From positions 13,574,501 to 13,638,500 of the forward strand of contig NC_132971.1 of NCBI RefSeq assembly GCF_047496725.1: DNA of 64,000 bases, written 5' to 3'. This document shows, piece by piece, positions 51,125 through 64,000 of this stretch. The notes below the pieces were generated by a model, which was given only the letters and a program-made list of their open reading frames with translations, made no database searches and was not told where the DNA came from. The DNA comes from Anoplolepis gracilipes (Eukaryota; Arthropoda; Insecta; Hymenoptera; Formicidae). Each line of letters begins with the position of its first letter. The first letter of the stretch is position 1. The position numbers and the translations under genes were made by a program.

Positions 51125-51134
<10 letters not shown>

Positions 51135-51171
<37 letters not shown>
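51135..51171. repeat. (TA)n microsatellite
   Basis: About 37 nt of alternating T and A after imperfect TATG units from about 51115. Confidence 0.95.
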
Positions 51172-51174
<3 letters not shown>

Positions 51175-51228
51175 TTAGATTACCTAGAAATTTGTAAACT
51201 TAATTAGAAAATCATATCTTTTATATTA

Positions 51229-51813
51229 AGGATGTTTAGTACCTATTATTGAAATATTAGAAATTTAACAAAAATTTTACAGATTGTTCTTACATGTTCG
51301 AAGACTTATAAAAAAAATTCGGAGTCGATTCATTGAATCAATCAAAAGTTATAAAAATTTTAATTTACCCGTGAAAAATGCATGTATTCAAGTAATTAAA
51401 ATGAAAATAAAGAAGAATTATGGGAATTAGTTTAAAATTTGCAAAAGTGTAGATAAGATATAAAGGAAATATTTGATTAAATAATTTTGATCGAGTATAC
51501 TGAATGGTTCAAAAAATATTGGATTGATATAATTTAACAAATTATAACGACAAATTATTATTAAAATCAATGAAACATTTTTGAAAATTTTTTTAAATTT
51601 TGTAATTATTCACTGTCAAAAGCTCGTTATAATTCAAAAAATTCGAAAATTCTCCGAAAAAAAGCAATAAAAATGCAAAAGTGTATTTCTGCGCTCTAGT
51701 TATGAATAAATGATCTTTATTACACAATCTTTATTACTCAAATGAGAAGAGGATATATTCGTTAAAATCAAATTTCTATACTTTTTACTACGATTGTACG
51801 TACAAAACATCCT
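51229..51813. mobile_element. 585-bp MITE candidate with short inverted ends
   Basis: The left end AGGATGTTTAGTACCTA and the inverted right end AGGATGTTTTGTACGTA match at 15 of 17 positions. Each end abuts TA, within a TTAA on both sides (51226-51229 and 51813-51816), so either target rule could apply. The interior is AT-rich and has no transposase frame. Confidence 0.5.
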
Positions 51814-54489
51814 TAATAATATTAATCCAAATTCATCAGACTGACAGGAGAGTAGAAATAGAGTGAAGGATTGAGCTTTAACGATTTTGTCGTTAGATGG
51901 ATCACATGAAATTGCAAGTCTCGACGTAAACACTTGAGGTCTAATTATATATTACAACTAATAGTTATATCCTCTATTATTTTTGATGCAATATACTTTT
52001 AACGATCCTATCCGGCAAGTTTAAAGCTAGACTATTCTGACGATATCTTGCTGATGAAATAAATTATCGATATATTATATCTATTTGAAAATAGTAGACG
52101 AGACCAATTTCGAGCCAATCGACGTAAATTCTTTTGAAGTTGTTCGTTCTCTCATCTGGTTGACCTCGATGCAGTCACGGCAGGAATCAAGAAGGAGATG
52201 TTTTGCTCCGACACGCTTTAAGTAGCGAGGCGCGTGATCGAGAATTCCACGAGATAATCCTGGACGACCTTGAAAGGGCTTGTCTACATTCTTGTGCAAG
52301 TCGCGTGCCCTACGCGATGTCTTTACGCGGCTTGACGTCACCAAGGTCTGATCGGTGCGGCGATTAAAAATATTCTCGCGTGATCGATTAAAAGTAAAAC
52401 GATGCACATGCCCGTTTATATTAAAATTTCTATTTTAATTTTCAGCACGTCGAATAGTATTTAAGAAGAGAGGAAGAGAGATAGAGAGAAAAGAGTCGAA
52501 AGAGAAACCTAGAGGCGTGTCTAGCGGACCCACTTCTTGGCTGCCCTTGGCGGCGAGTCTTGCCCTCGGATTTTTTTTTCTTTCTCTCCTTTTTGCGGCT
52601 TAAGAGTTTTATTCTGGAATATTTGGAACGTTTCGGAGCAGCGTTTTACCTTTAGAGCGACGACGTTTGTTTCAGCAAGTAGAAGAAGCGATCTACATAT
52701 CAATGAGAAACGCGAATTATTATGTTAGCCGCGCTTTCAGACGAATTCAGGAACGAACGTTAAGCTGTCAAAAAATCTCCTTAAGATTAATAGGCCGTAT
52801 TTTGCACGCCGCCAGTCGTGATAAACGAGGCGTGAAATTTCGCACGCGACGAAAGAGAAATACGGTAGAATCGCGATAACTGATTTTGCATATCGAGGAT
52901 ACATCGCGGTATATGCGTGTCTATTCAACGACGCGCAAAATTGATTTAGGTATTTAAATCTACCACTGCGCTGGTTAAACTATCAAGATTATTAAATTTC
53001 TTTTGTATTTTTGTCTACTATAGAAACACGCAAAGCATCGCGCGCGCATACAAGAATTGATTTCAGTAATCGTATTGAGATCCTATCCACCGTATTTATG
53101 CGCATTCACATTTCCTTTTCTTCGTACAACTATACGTTACGTCTTGTCACGTCATTCGTAAATTAATGATCCTTCGGCAATTATAAGCGCATGCTACTAT
53201 TATAATTTATAATCTTCCGCGCGTTCGTCGGTGGGATTATGCGTCGCCCGCTATTCAAAAGATGCGCCTATTCATAAAATGCGACGGAATCACTTTGAAT
53301 CACTCCATCGTCACATATATCCGAGATATCGAACGATGCTACTCTATTGCGTAAACCTAATACGACAAAGAACGAATTCCACAAAGATATCATCTCTATC
53401 TACTTATATCTTCCGCCAATCTTGCCACTTGCGGTAAGACCGCGAAATTTCTGAGGAATCCATCGATAGCAATCGCGAGATTACGTGATCGCGCAAGAGA
53501 GTTCTCTGCTGGAATCTCACTGCAATGAGCACGTTCAGGCTTTGATTTCACGGTAGAAAGGGAGAGTACGTGTGCGGTCGCGACTGGACAGGCCGAGCAG
53601 CTGCTCTCGACGATCAGGAATGATATCATGTCGACGGCGAAACGAACCGCGACGAGATTCGTTAAGGTAATGACACGCGGTGTCCTCCCTCGGCGATCAT
53701 CACAAGAATAGTCACCACCGGTACGCGTTGCCAGGCCGATGTCTTTTGATCGATCGTGAAGCAATTGCGCTCCTGGGAACTCTCCCGATAACGAGACTTG
53801 GACGCGAAAACGCTTTTGACCTTACGAGCGAGCCGGTTGACTAGTCTTCAAGCCGCGCACCGATCAGTAAGGAAAGTAATAACGAGACAGGCTACGTTAC
53901 TGGATGATTCATTACCCCATTGGCGCGAACACCTCGAGGGCTCCTCGCATCTTCTATCGGTTGCGCTTCACAGCCGCCCCGGATTGGATTATTGCCGAGA
54001 AATTGTGGAAACCGCTTTGACGATTTAACGGTAAATAAGGCACGCGGCAAGCGAAGCTGCTCGAATGACAGCCGGATCGGTATTATTGATTATTTCTTCT
54101 AACAATTCGCCGCAGGTAAAACGCATTTTATCAAACGGTGATTCTCAAGAAAAGACTTAATTATTTGTGGAATCTGTATTTTCCATATTATCAATTCGCT
54201 ACAGTAAATTTTAGTAGATTTGTCGAATCAAACGCATTCAAACATAGTCTTTGTATTTTGATAAATTTTTATTATATATTCTTGAAAGAATTAAAAGTTA
54301 AGAGTATATGATACAACTTTATTAATCATACAATCATACAATTAATATATGTACAAGATACATTTAATGTAAGGTTTATTTTTCCGTCCCAAGAAATGGA
54401 CTCGCCAAAATAATATGAAATAAATGAATAATTCAGTCATTTTTAAAATTCGTTTTTATATTTAAATGTTACCGAAGAAATTTCTTTGG

Positions 54490-54491
<2 letters not shown>

Positions 54492-54538
<47 letters not shown>
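54492..54538. repeat. (AT)n microsatellite
   Basis: About 47 nt of alternating A and T. Confidence 0.95.
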
Positions 54539-54539
<1 letters not shown>

Positions 54540-55290
54540 AAATGACGTTTTATTAAAGTATCGAATGTTTCTTTTGCATGTCAAGTTTCTTCGCGACATT
54601 TTGCCTTTGTCAGAGTCTCCTCGAGATGACATATATCTTAAGTATTGACCTTTGACGCGAATTGTGATTGCGTAACGACTTGAACGAACGAGCGACAAAC
54701 GCGGGACACTGCGGTCGTGCCGAACAAATGACCGCGATCTATCAGCTCACGATCTCGAACGGATCTCGAGCATGGATAGCGACACAAAGCTAATAGCGTG
54801 CTTTCGTTATAATATCGGATCACTTTCACGGAGCAGAAACCGTGAAACGGAGCTGTTGGCTCCCACGGTGTTACATCCTTTTTTCACTCTTTTTCTCTAT
54901 AAGTATTCTCTCCTGTTCTTGGTCGACGCCGCCATCAAATGACAAAAGCAAACACATCGACCAAGCAGCGACGACTATTATTTAACGTTTGGTCATCTCG
55001 GTTCTTCCACGACGAACGCAGTCAAAATGTCTGAGAAAATCACGTGGATGTAGAAAGATATGAAAATAAATCAATCGATAAAAATAAATTTGTGTATCTA
55101 ATATGAATAATAATACATGCATTCTAGTTAATTATTTATGGACAGTAAATGAATTGTAAATGAATGTTTTCATTATTTATTCGTTATTGTTGTTACCTGA
55201 CGGATTAGATCACGCGTGTAATAAAAAAGAGTTAAAAGAACAGTCGTCAGCCTTGGGCATAATTCGTGCATAGCAATTTGATTCGTGGAC

Positions 55291-55352
55291 CGAATAGATC
55301 GAAACGACTAGATCGAAAAAACGATCGAAGAAACGATCGAATAGATCGGATC
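55291..55352. repeat. Degenerate short tandem rich in GATCGAA
   Basis: Five closely spaced GATCG units, read as AGATCGAA, AGATCGAA, CGATCGAA, CGATCGAA and AGATCGGA, separated by 4-8 nt. Confidence 0.75.
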
Positions 55353-56105
55353 AAATAAACTGCAAATGTGTTGAGAGTTACTGTCTAAAAAAAGAAATTT
55401 GCGAGAAATCGCATTACTCGAAGTTGTGCAGTCATGCAACACATGGAGCTACTTCCTCTCGATGGTACCGTTAGACCGGAAAAATAAAACTCAAAAGATT
55501 TGTATTTAATATGTTTTGCGAAAGCTATAATTCGCGGAAAGCCATATTGTTCAAGCTATTATGAATTGATGGACTTTTTCTTCGTCTTCAATTATGCGAC
55601 CGCGATGTAATGAACATTTCGGATACTCCCAGCAGCGGCGTTGGAATGCCGTTCGGATACATCGTGGAACATCATTAATAATATACGCCGCAACACCTTG
55701 GGAAGAACATCATCCTCTAGACGTGCCCGATACCACGTGCAACGATAATTAACTATTATAAAAAGTTATATAACCTTCCGCGGTTGAACGCCTTCAACCG
55801 TGCCACAGCAAACGATCAATGAAAGACAATATTTTAATCAACCAACTTACAAACACGCATAGGCTCACACGTCTCGATTTAATAACATCTCGTTTTAAAT
55901 GTACAATTAATACTACCATACACTTTTAAATTTTCGTAAACATTTTGTATAAACGTCATAAATTCGAAATTAAAGCATTTACTTATATCTGAATTTATTT
56001 TTCGATGACAGTGTATCACGAGAAAGGTTTTAGAAGTCTCGTTTTGTGATATAACTTGCTTAATAAAAAATGGATGTAACCCCGATTTAAGTGGACTCGA
56101 TACCA

Positions 56106-56132
<27 letters not shown>
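56106..56132. repeat. Poly(T) run
   Basis: Twenty-seven consecutive T residues, the longest homopolymer noticed in the window. Confidence 0.95.
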
Positions 56133-56136
<4 letters not shown>

Positions 56137-58859
56137 TACGCTAAATTCGTGGAAAATCTCAAAGGTTGGAAGTATCACGGAGGTCGTCGCTCGCCTCGAG
56201 CGATGGAAGGCAAAGGCGCTGATAATTTCCATTCGCATCCGCACCATCGCGTGCACCTACACGCGTGTGAATCCTGTATTGCAGGCACACTACGCGCGCG
56301 CCCGCGCAACGTAAGCTCACGCACACGCGATCACCAGGCTCGCACGCGCGCGCAACATTCGTTCGCACGCCCTGTGTTCTTAGGACAAACCCCGGTTATG
56401 GGTTTCTGTAAACTCGAACAGGTAATTCCATTAGCGGACGAGAGGAGTGGGTGTGTGCTACGGCGTTGCCCTCAAGCGCGTTCCGTGTTCGTGTATGTTC
56501 GTTTACCTACCCACCACGCGTTTTACAGTTAACCGGTGATTTTTGTGGGAAAAATGATCCCCGCGTGATCTTGGGATCGTGTGTCGAGAATGACCAAGCG
56601 TCATTGCCTTGCATCTACTTATGTCGCATCACGGTAGCTCTACTCGCGTAGAGCCTACTGTACACAAAGATACATAAAGGGTAATTTAAGTGCAGGTGCT
56701 ACCCGCGACCGTAAATGGTCGCTTATAATCCTGTCACTCCATGTGAGTTATGGCGCATAAATAATTTATTTTGGATAGATATTAACAGCGATAGACGTCA
56801 GAGTTGAACGATTAGTCGAATGACTCGCGGATACAGTTAACATTTATACGCGGGTCAATCGAGTATGTTAAATTATATGAAACTTTCCAGTACGCACTCA
56901 TTGTGTTCACGACTACGACAGGTCCGATCGCAGCCAGCCATAAACAATAAATTGTCGTATCAGTTGCTCGAGGCGCGAGCCCGTGACGCGATTGTCCTTG
57001 ATCCGAATTAAGATGTGTATCTTTCGCAATTAAGATGATAGACGTATCTGTGCATAAGGCACGCATATTGTATTCGCTGCCTGTTGTACCTGGCAATTTT
57101 GTTCTCGGCCGAAACATACTGCACGATCCGTCAATTATCGTAAGAAGTGCCGTTACCGTGATAATCGACCTCATGATCGGCTTGCTTTATGCCATTTCAT
57201 CTTTACCTTTCTCTCCTTTCTGGTATTTTTATTATTTTTATTTTATTATTTGTGTCCGTTAGTTTTATAAATTTGTCCGTTTTGTGACAATAATTGTAGA
57301 AATCTATATGTGATATGTATCTAAAATTTGTTACATGTGTGTATTGCTATGCCTTGTTTGGAATACTTTCAAATTTAAAATATCAAGTTTATTTTATTTA
57401 AGAAGTAATTAATATAATACTTTAATTATAAGTTTTATAATAATATTAATCATAAATCTTTGCTAATATGATATTAATTTTATTCTCATAAATATTAATT
57501 CTAAATATTAATTTGCTTATATAAATTTAATTAAAATTTAACTGATTCTCAGCTATTTTTATTTTATTTCTAAAAGCCATTAACTTATTTTAATTAACTT
57601 CATTTAATGTTTGTGAAAAAATATGCCTACTTAGGTTAAATTTTAATGACAATTATTTCTTAACTATTTATCAAACTAACATTTACTGTGTATGATTTTT
57701 CAAAGACAATCTTTTCTTTGCATGCCACAGCAATTAGCGATTGCTTGATCTGTTAATCGTTAGTAAACAAGCTCGCATTAGTCGTCTATTCTCAAACAAA
57801 ATTCTCGTGATGTCGGAAATGTCAGAGTTCGCCTCTCGACGTGATATCTCAACGGCGAAGGTACACGTACTACAAATGTACTTAATGTCATCCGGCTCGA
57901 TGGCACGACTTAAGCTACGTTAGATAGATAAATATTCGCGATCACTTCTCATTTTCAATCATTATAGCCTCAAGCTCGAAATGTACCGCTTTTCACATCA
58001 TCCACATCGATTCGGCATTATATAGTAATAATAATAATCATAATAATAATTTTATTGAATGCAAGTATATAAAAGAAAAGTCAGAAATATTAATGACAAA
58101 TATTTAAATTAGTAAATGTACGCAAGAGACAAGATGACATTAAATATCACTGTTTTAAAATCTAATAATAATGAAATAGAAAGAGATAAGCTAAGAACAA
58201 TGAGATACAATAATGGGTTTATTTTTGTTAATTAAATAACTTCTTGCACTCTATTTTTCTTTCTTTTAAATATATGTATATCTCATATTATTCCATTACA
58301 ATTTAACTAAAAAAAAAAAAACCTGTTAGCATCGGTAGCTAATTGGAAAGGAAACAAATCGTATGTCAATAAATTGAAATCTATTTGGCTTCGCGTATGT
58401 TGACTATCGACGAATGTTCGAAAAACGCGAATACTTACAGTTCCTGAGCCGAAACGGCACGCCTGGTAAGCGGCATCAGTACCATGCAAATCGTCGTGAT
58501 GGCCTCTAAGATCAGCGGCGTCGGGGTCGTGCGAACCGTAAACTCTTGATACGAGCGAAAAGGCGAAGAACAGCCTTTTCGAAGACCTTAAAAGTCGCTT
58601 AGCCGCGCCGAAGCGTCCGACTGAGGAAGAAACGGGTCAACCACGTTGAGAGATCTGCAAATCGACACGACTCGTAAAACTCGCTCGAGGAGCCGTCCCG
58701 GTTCCTCGCGGTCGAACTTGTGTGCGCGGCACGTAAATTCTAATCTGTAGAGAACTGTGAGGTAGGTGGCGAGACAATTTCTTTGTGAGACCATCCTGAC
58801 GTTCCATGGCCGCTTAAACCCCCTTTCTCCGTCGACCGTTTCTGAAGTGCTGCTTTCGC

Positions 58860-58860
<1 letters not shown>

Positions 58861-58890
<30 letters not shown>
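58861..58890 (+). repeat. (AG)n microsatellite with one interruption
   Basis: Thirty nt of AG units broken once by an extra A. Confidence 0.95.
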
Positions 58891-58891
<1 letters not shown>

Positions 58892-60700
58892 CCGGCTTTG
58901 ATTTGCGAAACATCAATCTTCATAATTTATTGCCGACCCGCGCGCGCGCACGATGTGGCAATATAGCGTTCTGGCGAAGCGGACCAACGAGAATGCAGCC
59001 CTTTTCGGTTGGGCAACAAAGGACTAGTCCAATTTCGAGCGATGATTTCATTCCTCGCCAGGTTATTCGCTATTACGGCCGATAAGTGTCGGTTGCCGCG
59101 CCGACACCGAGGAGCATAAACGCGAGATAAATCATATCGCGAGTGACGGGGACGTTACTTTGGATTCAGGCTTTGCAATTATCACGTGTAATGTTTCGTG
59201 CGCCAGGTACGAGAATTATTCTCGATATTGAACCGCAGCGCACGTAATAACGCGCGTCTATCACCTTTTTAGAACACCAGTAATAAATTTTAAAAATTAG
59301 CATCGATGTTATATGCAGAATTACTATCATATTTGCTTTGTAATTGTGTGAAATGTATAATTATTGCGTTGCGAAAAAACGTATGCAAGCTCTTTTTCAT
59401 ACGCGAAATCTTTCTGCTTGAAAACACAAGAATCTCAAGGAATGTATGTAAATTCTGCCTGCCAGGTGGTCCAAAGTCAAGACATACTCGACGGATTCGA
59501 TCCTTTTTTCCTTGCCCGGCTTCTCAACTTACATCGTATATCGTCTTTGCCGCTCAAATATCTCGATGTACGGGTTTGACATGGAACTTCGTGTTTCATT
59601 AAAGAAAGAAGGCACGAGACCTTCATCGGACAACGCGACTACGTGGCGTCGAATTTCATCAAAGTCGTGCAGCGATGGCTGAGAGATGGGCTCCGTTACT
59701 TCGTGAATCAGATTTGTGCCGAGTTATCTCGTAGCCTCGCTAGAAACCAGAAGATCGAATCGGCACAGACTCGCTGGATCATCATAACGACACGAGACGA
59801 TCGTTAGAAAAGCATTAGAGAGTAAGCTCGCCTGCATCGAGACCCGACGGTGTCTAGAGACTCTGCGAAAATCTCCTGCCGTGCTCTGGCGTCTTTCTCT
59901 ACGTAATTAGACGTCTGCCCGACACTAGATGCACATCTCGATGCTTTTCATCACGTCGGATTAATCTGGGTTCATCGTCTCGATTTCATCTGCCACTCCA
60001 GAATTCTTCCTCGTCGAGAAACTTCCGGTATCGACATTGGTTGTCCCAGGCTTTCGCTTTCTCTCTTCTTCTTAAGAATTCGAAAAAAAAGATCGATCAG
60101 TCCCGTATTTTTCCGTCAGATATCAAAGGGTTAATCTCGACAAGATTCTCCCTCGAACATCTCAAAACGTGGTGTCTTTCCCCTTCCTCTATTACCTTTG
60201 TACGATACTCTAGAGGGCCAACGATCATTCGGCAGATACGAGAACGGACTCGGGGAGTCCGGGTTCAAGCGGAACCAGTCACGATCGACGTCGTTGGACC
60301 GATCGTTCCAGAAAAGGATTCGGAATCTGGGCTAGGTGCAGATGATGCAGGGGACCGGTCTCTTCCCTCGTACCACCTTTAATCTCAGGTTATCCCGCGT
60401 CCAGAATGACGCGCGGCGTCCCTCTCTTTCTGGAATCGCGCGATTTTACCGTCTCCTCTCACGCAGCCATCCTCCCGCTCTCTTCAGCCCTGCGGGTTAG
60501 GTTGTCTTCGTGTCTGCTACCTGGCTGCTGCACCGTTATCTAACCTCCAGCAGCGGGACGCGTGTATGCAGCCACGCACACGCGTGTGTCTTTCCTGCGA
60601 CCGAAACGCGTTGAACTCCGTTCGATTCGAGGATCGTCTCGCCCGCGGTAAAATGACGAGCAGTGAGTTAATGCGTTCATCAAGTTCCGAGGCTTGTCGC

Positions 60701-60726
60701 CTTGAACCTTTTGCGCAAGGTTCAAG
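60701..60726. repeat. 10-bp-arm hairpin
   Basis: CTTGAACCTT at 60701-60710 and its perfect complement AAGGTTCAAG at 60717-60726 flank TTGCGC. Confidence 0.8.
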
Positions 60727-62692
60727 TGGACAGAACGTCGTCGTTGAGTACCTTTGACGCTGACCATCGTCGTGGTCATCATCGCTGCGGTGGCAAATGG
60801 TTCGCTCGTAAAGCCCACGTCGTGCCGTGTCGTTAGAAAAGTCGCTGTGACATCGTGATTTTATAGCGCGACATTGTTGTCACCGCGGGACTGGAAAAAT
60901 CGCGTGGCATCCGATGACGATGGCACCCTGCGAGGTACACATCCGCCGCATGGAAATGATTAACATCCGGTTTATCTCTATAATAAGAATTTATGGATCG
61001 TAATGCAAAAGCGTAAATACAAGTCACGATGTAAATTTGAGCGATTCTCGCATGTCGGGTTAGGTACGTCAGAATTATTCATCTATTTCGCGATACGAAA
61101 ATTACATATAAAAACTAATCTATTTTTTTATCCGCGTAAAATTGTGTTTTAAATATATATATATATATAATATTTTGTTTTGCAAAGTCTCCCAATATCG
61201 AATTTCACCATTTACAACGTAACGCGATCTGAAATTACATGCAACATCAGTCTACTGTCACCGTTATATTTTATGATATGTATCCTGTGGATTGTGCATA
61301 ATGACAGTGATACTTTTACCAGCCGGAATTGACTTTAGAACGTAGTCTGAATCCGAAAAGAGAACGGTAATACGTAATAGCCATAGCCTTAATCGTATCA
61401 TAGAGATACAATCTTAATACATCAGAAATACGTGCTTGTTGTATAACGCTACGTGTTTCGCCTAAGTATATTTATATAGCCATTATGTATATAGCTACAG
61501 TATTCCATCATTTAAAGTAACAATATAGTTGCGGAGCACCTTTTGCAAGTTGCGTAAAACAGTATTGGAGTTTGTTATGTAATGGCGACACAGTTTCGCT
61601 GAGCTCCATTTTTTTCTCGCTTATTATAATTATTTTCTTTCTGGATTTTGTCAATTTATTATAAATTTTGGAGGAAGAGAAAAAAGAAAGAGAGAGAGAG
61701 AGAATCATTGATTACAAAAAATTAAAGTATTGATTTAATTTTTTGAAATTTAACAGCATCCAAAATAAAAGTAATTGGTAGTAATGTATGTGATTCGGAA
61801 GAAAAAATTTTATTTATAAAGAAATTAGATCTCGTCAATGCAGGATATATCTCGTAAATTATTTGTTATGACATGAAACGTAAAAGATACGCGCAAGATA
61901 TTTCGCTTGAGTTAAGCGAGCGATAGTGCATGCTCGGTGAGCAAACCAACCGCAATCTGACGGCGCCACGATCTCGTAAATCATCTTGAAAATGATTGCT
62001 CGATTATGTCTACGGATCGATTCTCTCGTATGTTGCAACGGTGGCCCGCAAATCGCCGGTGGATCGAATATCTGTTTTTCAACTATATCGTTTGTTCAGG
62101 TCAACTGTGAGGGTAATAGTTTTCGTGGTGCAAAAGAAACTTACTCAATATAACGTTATACCTATTCTTATTTAACATAAGTTGGCCAATAAATATCGTA
62201 AAAAAGTTGCAATCCCAAAGTAATAATCTTAAGGTAAGAAATTTTAACGTAACGTTATGATATCGATCTTAAGAGAGAATCTATTTTAAACGAAGCATAT
62301 AAAAAGCTCGTCATTCAGAGATTTTACGAAATAATCAACTTTATAAAAAAAAATTCTATGATCTGAACTCTCTTATCTTTTTAACCGCGTGTGAATGAAG
62401 TTGCATCTCAAAAATCAACGGACAAATGCTTTTAGGTCCTGGAATGTAGATCTTCCGATTAGAAAAGGGATTAATTCGCTCAGTCGTGATGCCGGTCTTT
62501 GTTTGCCGGTACTTCAAGGTTTCTTGTCGGGCGCCGCGATGCCGGCTGGTCGAAGCAGCGGTGAGGTCAGCCAGTATTCGTTCCTACTGACGTCTGACGT
62601 TTCGCCGGATGTCTTCGTGGCTGAGAGAGAGAGTCCTGATAAACTAACTCCCGCGGCATAACTAAACCATAACACATTGACCGCTCCTTCCC

Positions 62693-62700
<8 letters not shown>

Positions 62701-62781
<81 letters not shown>
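62701..62781 (+). repeat. (CT)n microsatellite, the longest in the window
   Basis: Forty uninterrupted CT units preceded by a short pyrimidine lead. The Arg/Glu repeat frame on the opposite strand (62514-62789) is an artefact of it. Confidence 0.98.
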
Positions 62782-62783
<2 letters not shown>

Positions 62784-64000
62784 GTTCATCGTTCCCGCGA
62801 GGATATTCCTTAAACATCGACTATTCTAGGCCATCTCTGGGCGCCAGGTTCGCACGGGTGCATCGTCGATTATTTCTGCGCTTCAAGGGCAAAGAGACTG
62901 CGGCAGAGGGGCCGCGCTTCTGCGGCTTCCTCGAGCACGGTAACGGTAATAGTAAGTGCCAGGATTTACGAGTACCAATTCGCCTCGATAACAGCGCGGC
63001 GATGGGTTTCCCGCGAGATCACGCGAGCGTAAACTTTCGCGAATTGTTGCGTCTATCGTCTCAGGAAAATGTTGCTCGAAGAAAGGCCCGTCTCGCGTCG
63101 AGCGACTCGATAGAGAGACGAATGTTAATTACCCGTAAAACGCTGCCGCGCGTTGCCTCTTAACGGCGAATTGCCTTTCAGCCATGTAATTACAGCTGGC
63201 AAGTAGATGCAAGTGTTGCCGGTTGCAAGTGTAATGTCCGTAAGTAGATAATTGCACGGTGTGTTGTAGAGGCGTGAATTTTTTCGCGGGAATAAAAGCG
63301 TCGGGAGGCCGTCGGTAGCCTTTGAATTGTAGGGGACTACTAATGGATATTACTCTTACCGTACCGATTAGCGCGTTGGTCGGAGCGCGCACGTTCGATC
63401 TCCGTGGATCCATGTTTTTTTTTTCTTCTCTCTCCGCAGGTTATGCGTTTCGCCACGTACAACCGGTTACACTACTAATTCCCAGTTCACTTCGGAAGAG
63501 GACTAAGCTAGGCGCTAACAAGTTAGCGACTCTATCGTGCCGCGGCCCTGAAGATTTCAGATTACTCGTGGGTTGAGGTGAATATACGGTACTCGCCTTT
63601 AAAAAGTATAGTGACCCAGTAACACGTGGGAACGCTTAGACGAAGCGACGCGAGCCTGGCTCGTTCCTGGATGCATCTAATGTTTCTTTGTATGGCGGGG
63701 CTCACCGTGACAGAATGTGGCAACGATTTTCAAGATTTCACAGCCGTTACATACTCTTCGTAGTCGGAGAGTACTCATATATGTTTCTTTGTTTGCTTAA
63801 TTAATGCACGGTTAGCTCAATATTATTTCGAAATAGACGGTACATAAATGTTATCACATATATGTGGCAATATCATTGTCACACGCTTGCACATTGTTAT
63901 AATGCCGTAATACGTTAGAAACTTTTTAAATTAAAGATAAGAGTAAAATAAATTAATCATCATTAATCAACACAGTTATTAATTTGATTAATTTATTTTT
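62782..64000. other. CpG-rich then AT-rich non-coding end of the window
   Basis: The frame at 62858-63163 (+) has a fairly coding-like tail (NFRELLRLSSQENVARRK), but no ATG near its beginning and no recognised domain, so it is not called a gene. From about 63760 the sequence is AT-rich and featureless. Confidence 0.35.

Larger units (their letters stand above)
43592..51134. other. Long non-coding interval
   Basis: CpG-rich parts lie at 43600-43860, 48000-48670 and 50500-50960; AT-rich parts at 43980-44250, 45000-45190, 46820-47160 and 48830-49150. Holds a 9-bp-arm hairpin at 44269-44295, three GATCCGATC copies between 44465 and 44540, and an AT-rich palindrome at 48883-48968. No defensible exon. 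Confidence 0.45.
51817..62700. other. Long non-coding interval
   Basis: CpG-rich blocks lie at 52120-52340, 53300-54060, 56150-56720, 58400-59130 and 59640-60960. AT-rich blocks lie at 54170-54470, 57270-57700 and 58010-58320. Microsatellites, a poly(T) run, an ATCGA-rich tandem (55291-55352) and a hairpin (60701-60726) are listed separately. The only segment with exon-like reading and borders is 53557-53666, which is weak. Confidence 0.45.

Noticed and set aside
54036..54047. TAAGGCACGCGG, identical to the first 12 nt of miR-124
   Set aside because: The match stops after 12 nt and the upstream sequence holds no complementary star arm, so no precursor hairpin forms.
60494..60508. GGGTTAGGTTG resembling insect telomere repeat TTAGG
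   Set aside because: Only one or two partial units, with no tandem array.
62514..62789. Arg/Glu dipeptide-repeat frame on the minus strand
   Set aside because: Direct translation of the (CT)n microsatellite.

Overview
The window looks like nuclear DNA of an insect, most likely a hymenopteran and plausibly an ant. This is an inference from several signs: introns with GT..AG borders, a mosaic of very AT-rich stretches and CpG-rich blocks with no CpG depletion, many (AT)n and (GA)n/(CT)n microsatellites, small inverted-repeat DNA elements flanked by TA or TTAA, and a ciliary coiled-coil gene split into short exons. No bacterial-style gene organisation is present, and most short open frames here read like chance.

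Only about 1.9 kb is coding with good support. Positions 10669-13214 (+) hold one complete gene of seven coding exons, whose phases join into a protein of about 472 residues. It has an acidic N-terminus and a long C-terminal coiled coil matching CCDC96/CFAP184, an axonemal and centriolar-satellite protein that partners CCDC113/CFAP263. A TATA-like box lies about 430 bp upstream and an AATAAA about 270 bp downstream. Positions 2847-3332 (+) hold a separate 486-nt internal exon with good splice sites and a basic, Ser/Asn-rich, disordered-looking product. Its parent gene was not recognised, and its partner exons are not certain in this window.

The other roughly 50 kb (13.2-64 kb) has no exon I can defend. 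It is intergenic or intronic DNA alternating between AT-rich and CpG-rich segments. It carries four small inverted-repeat DNA elements: 19585-20072, 29751-30317, 31300-32366 and 51229-51813. The third has arms over 200 bp and TTAA flanks. A 28-bp stem with a 7-nt loop lies at 15086-15148 and resembles a miRNA precursor in size. A CpG-rich block at 20.44-21.42 kb has a cluster of four CAGGTG/CACCTG boxes at its downstream edge and could be a promoter or enhancer. Microsatellites are scattered throughout, the longest being (CT)n at 62701-62781.

No rRNA, tRNA, CRISPR array, viral gene or retroelement ORF was recognised. The most useful leads are the orphan symmetric exon, the 15.1 kb hairpin, the long-arm TTAA element and the E2-box cluster.
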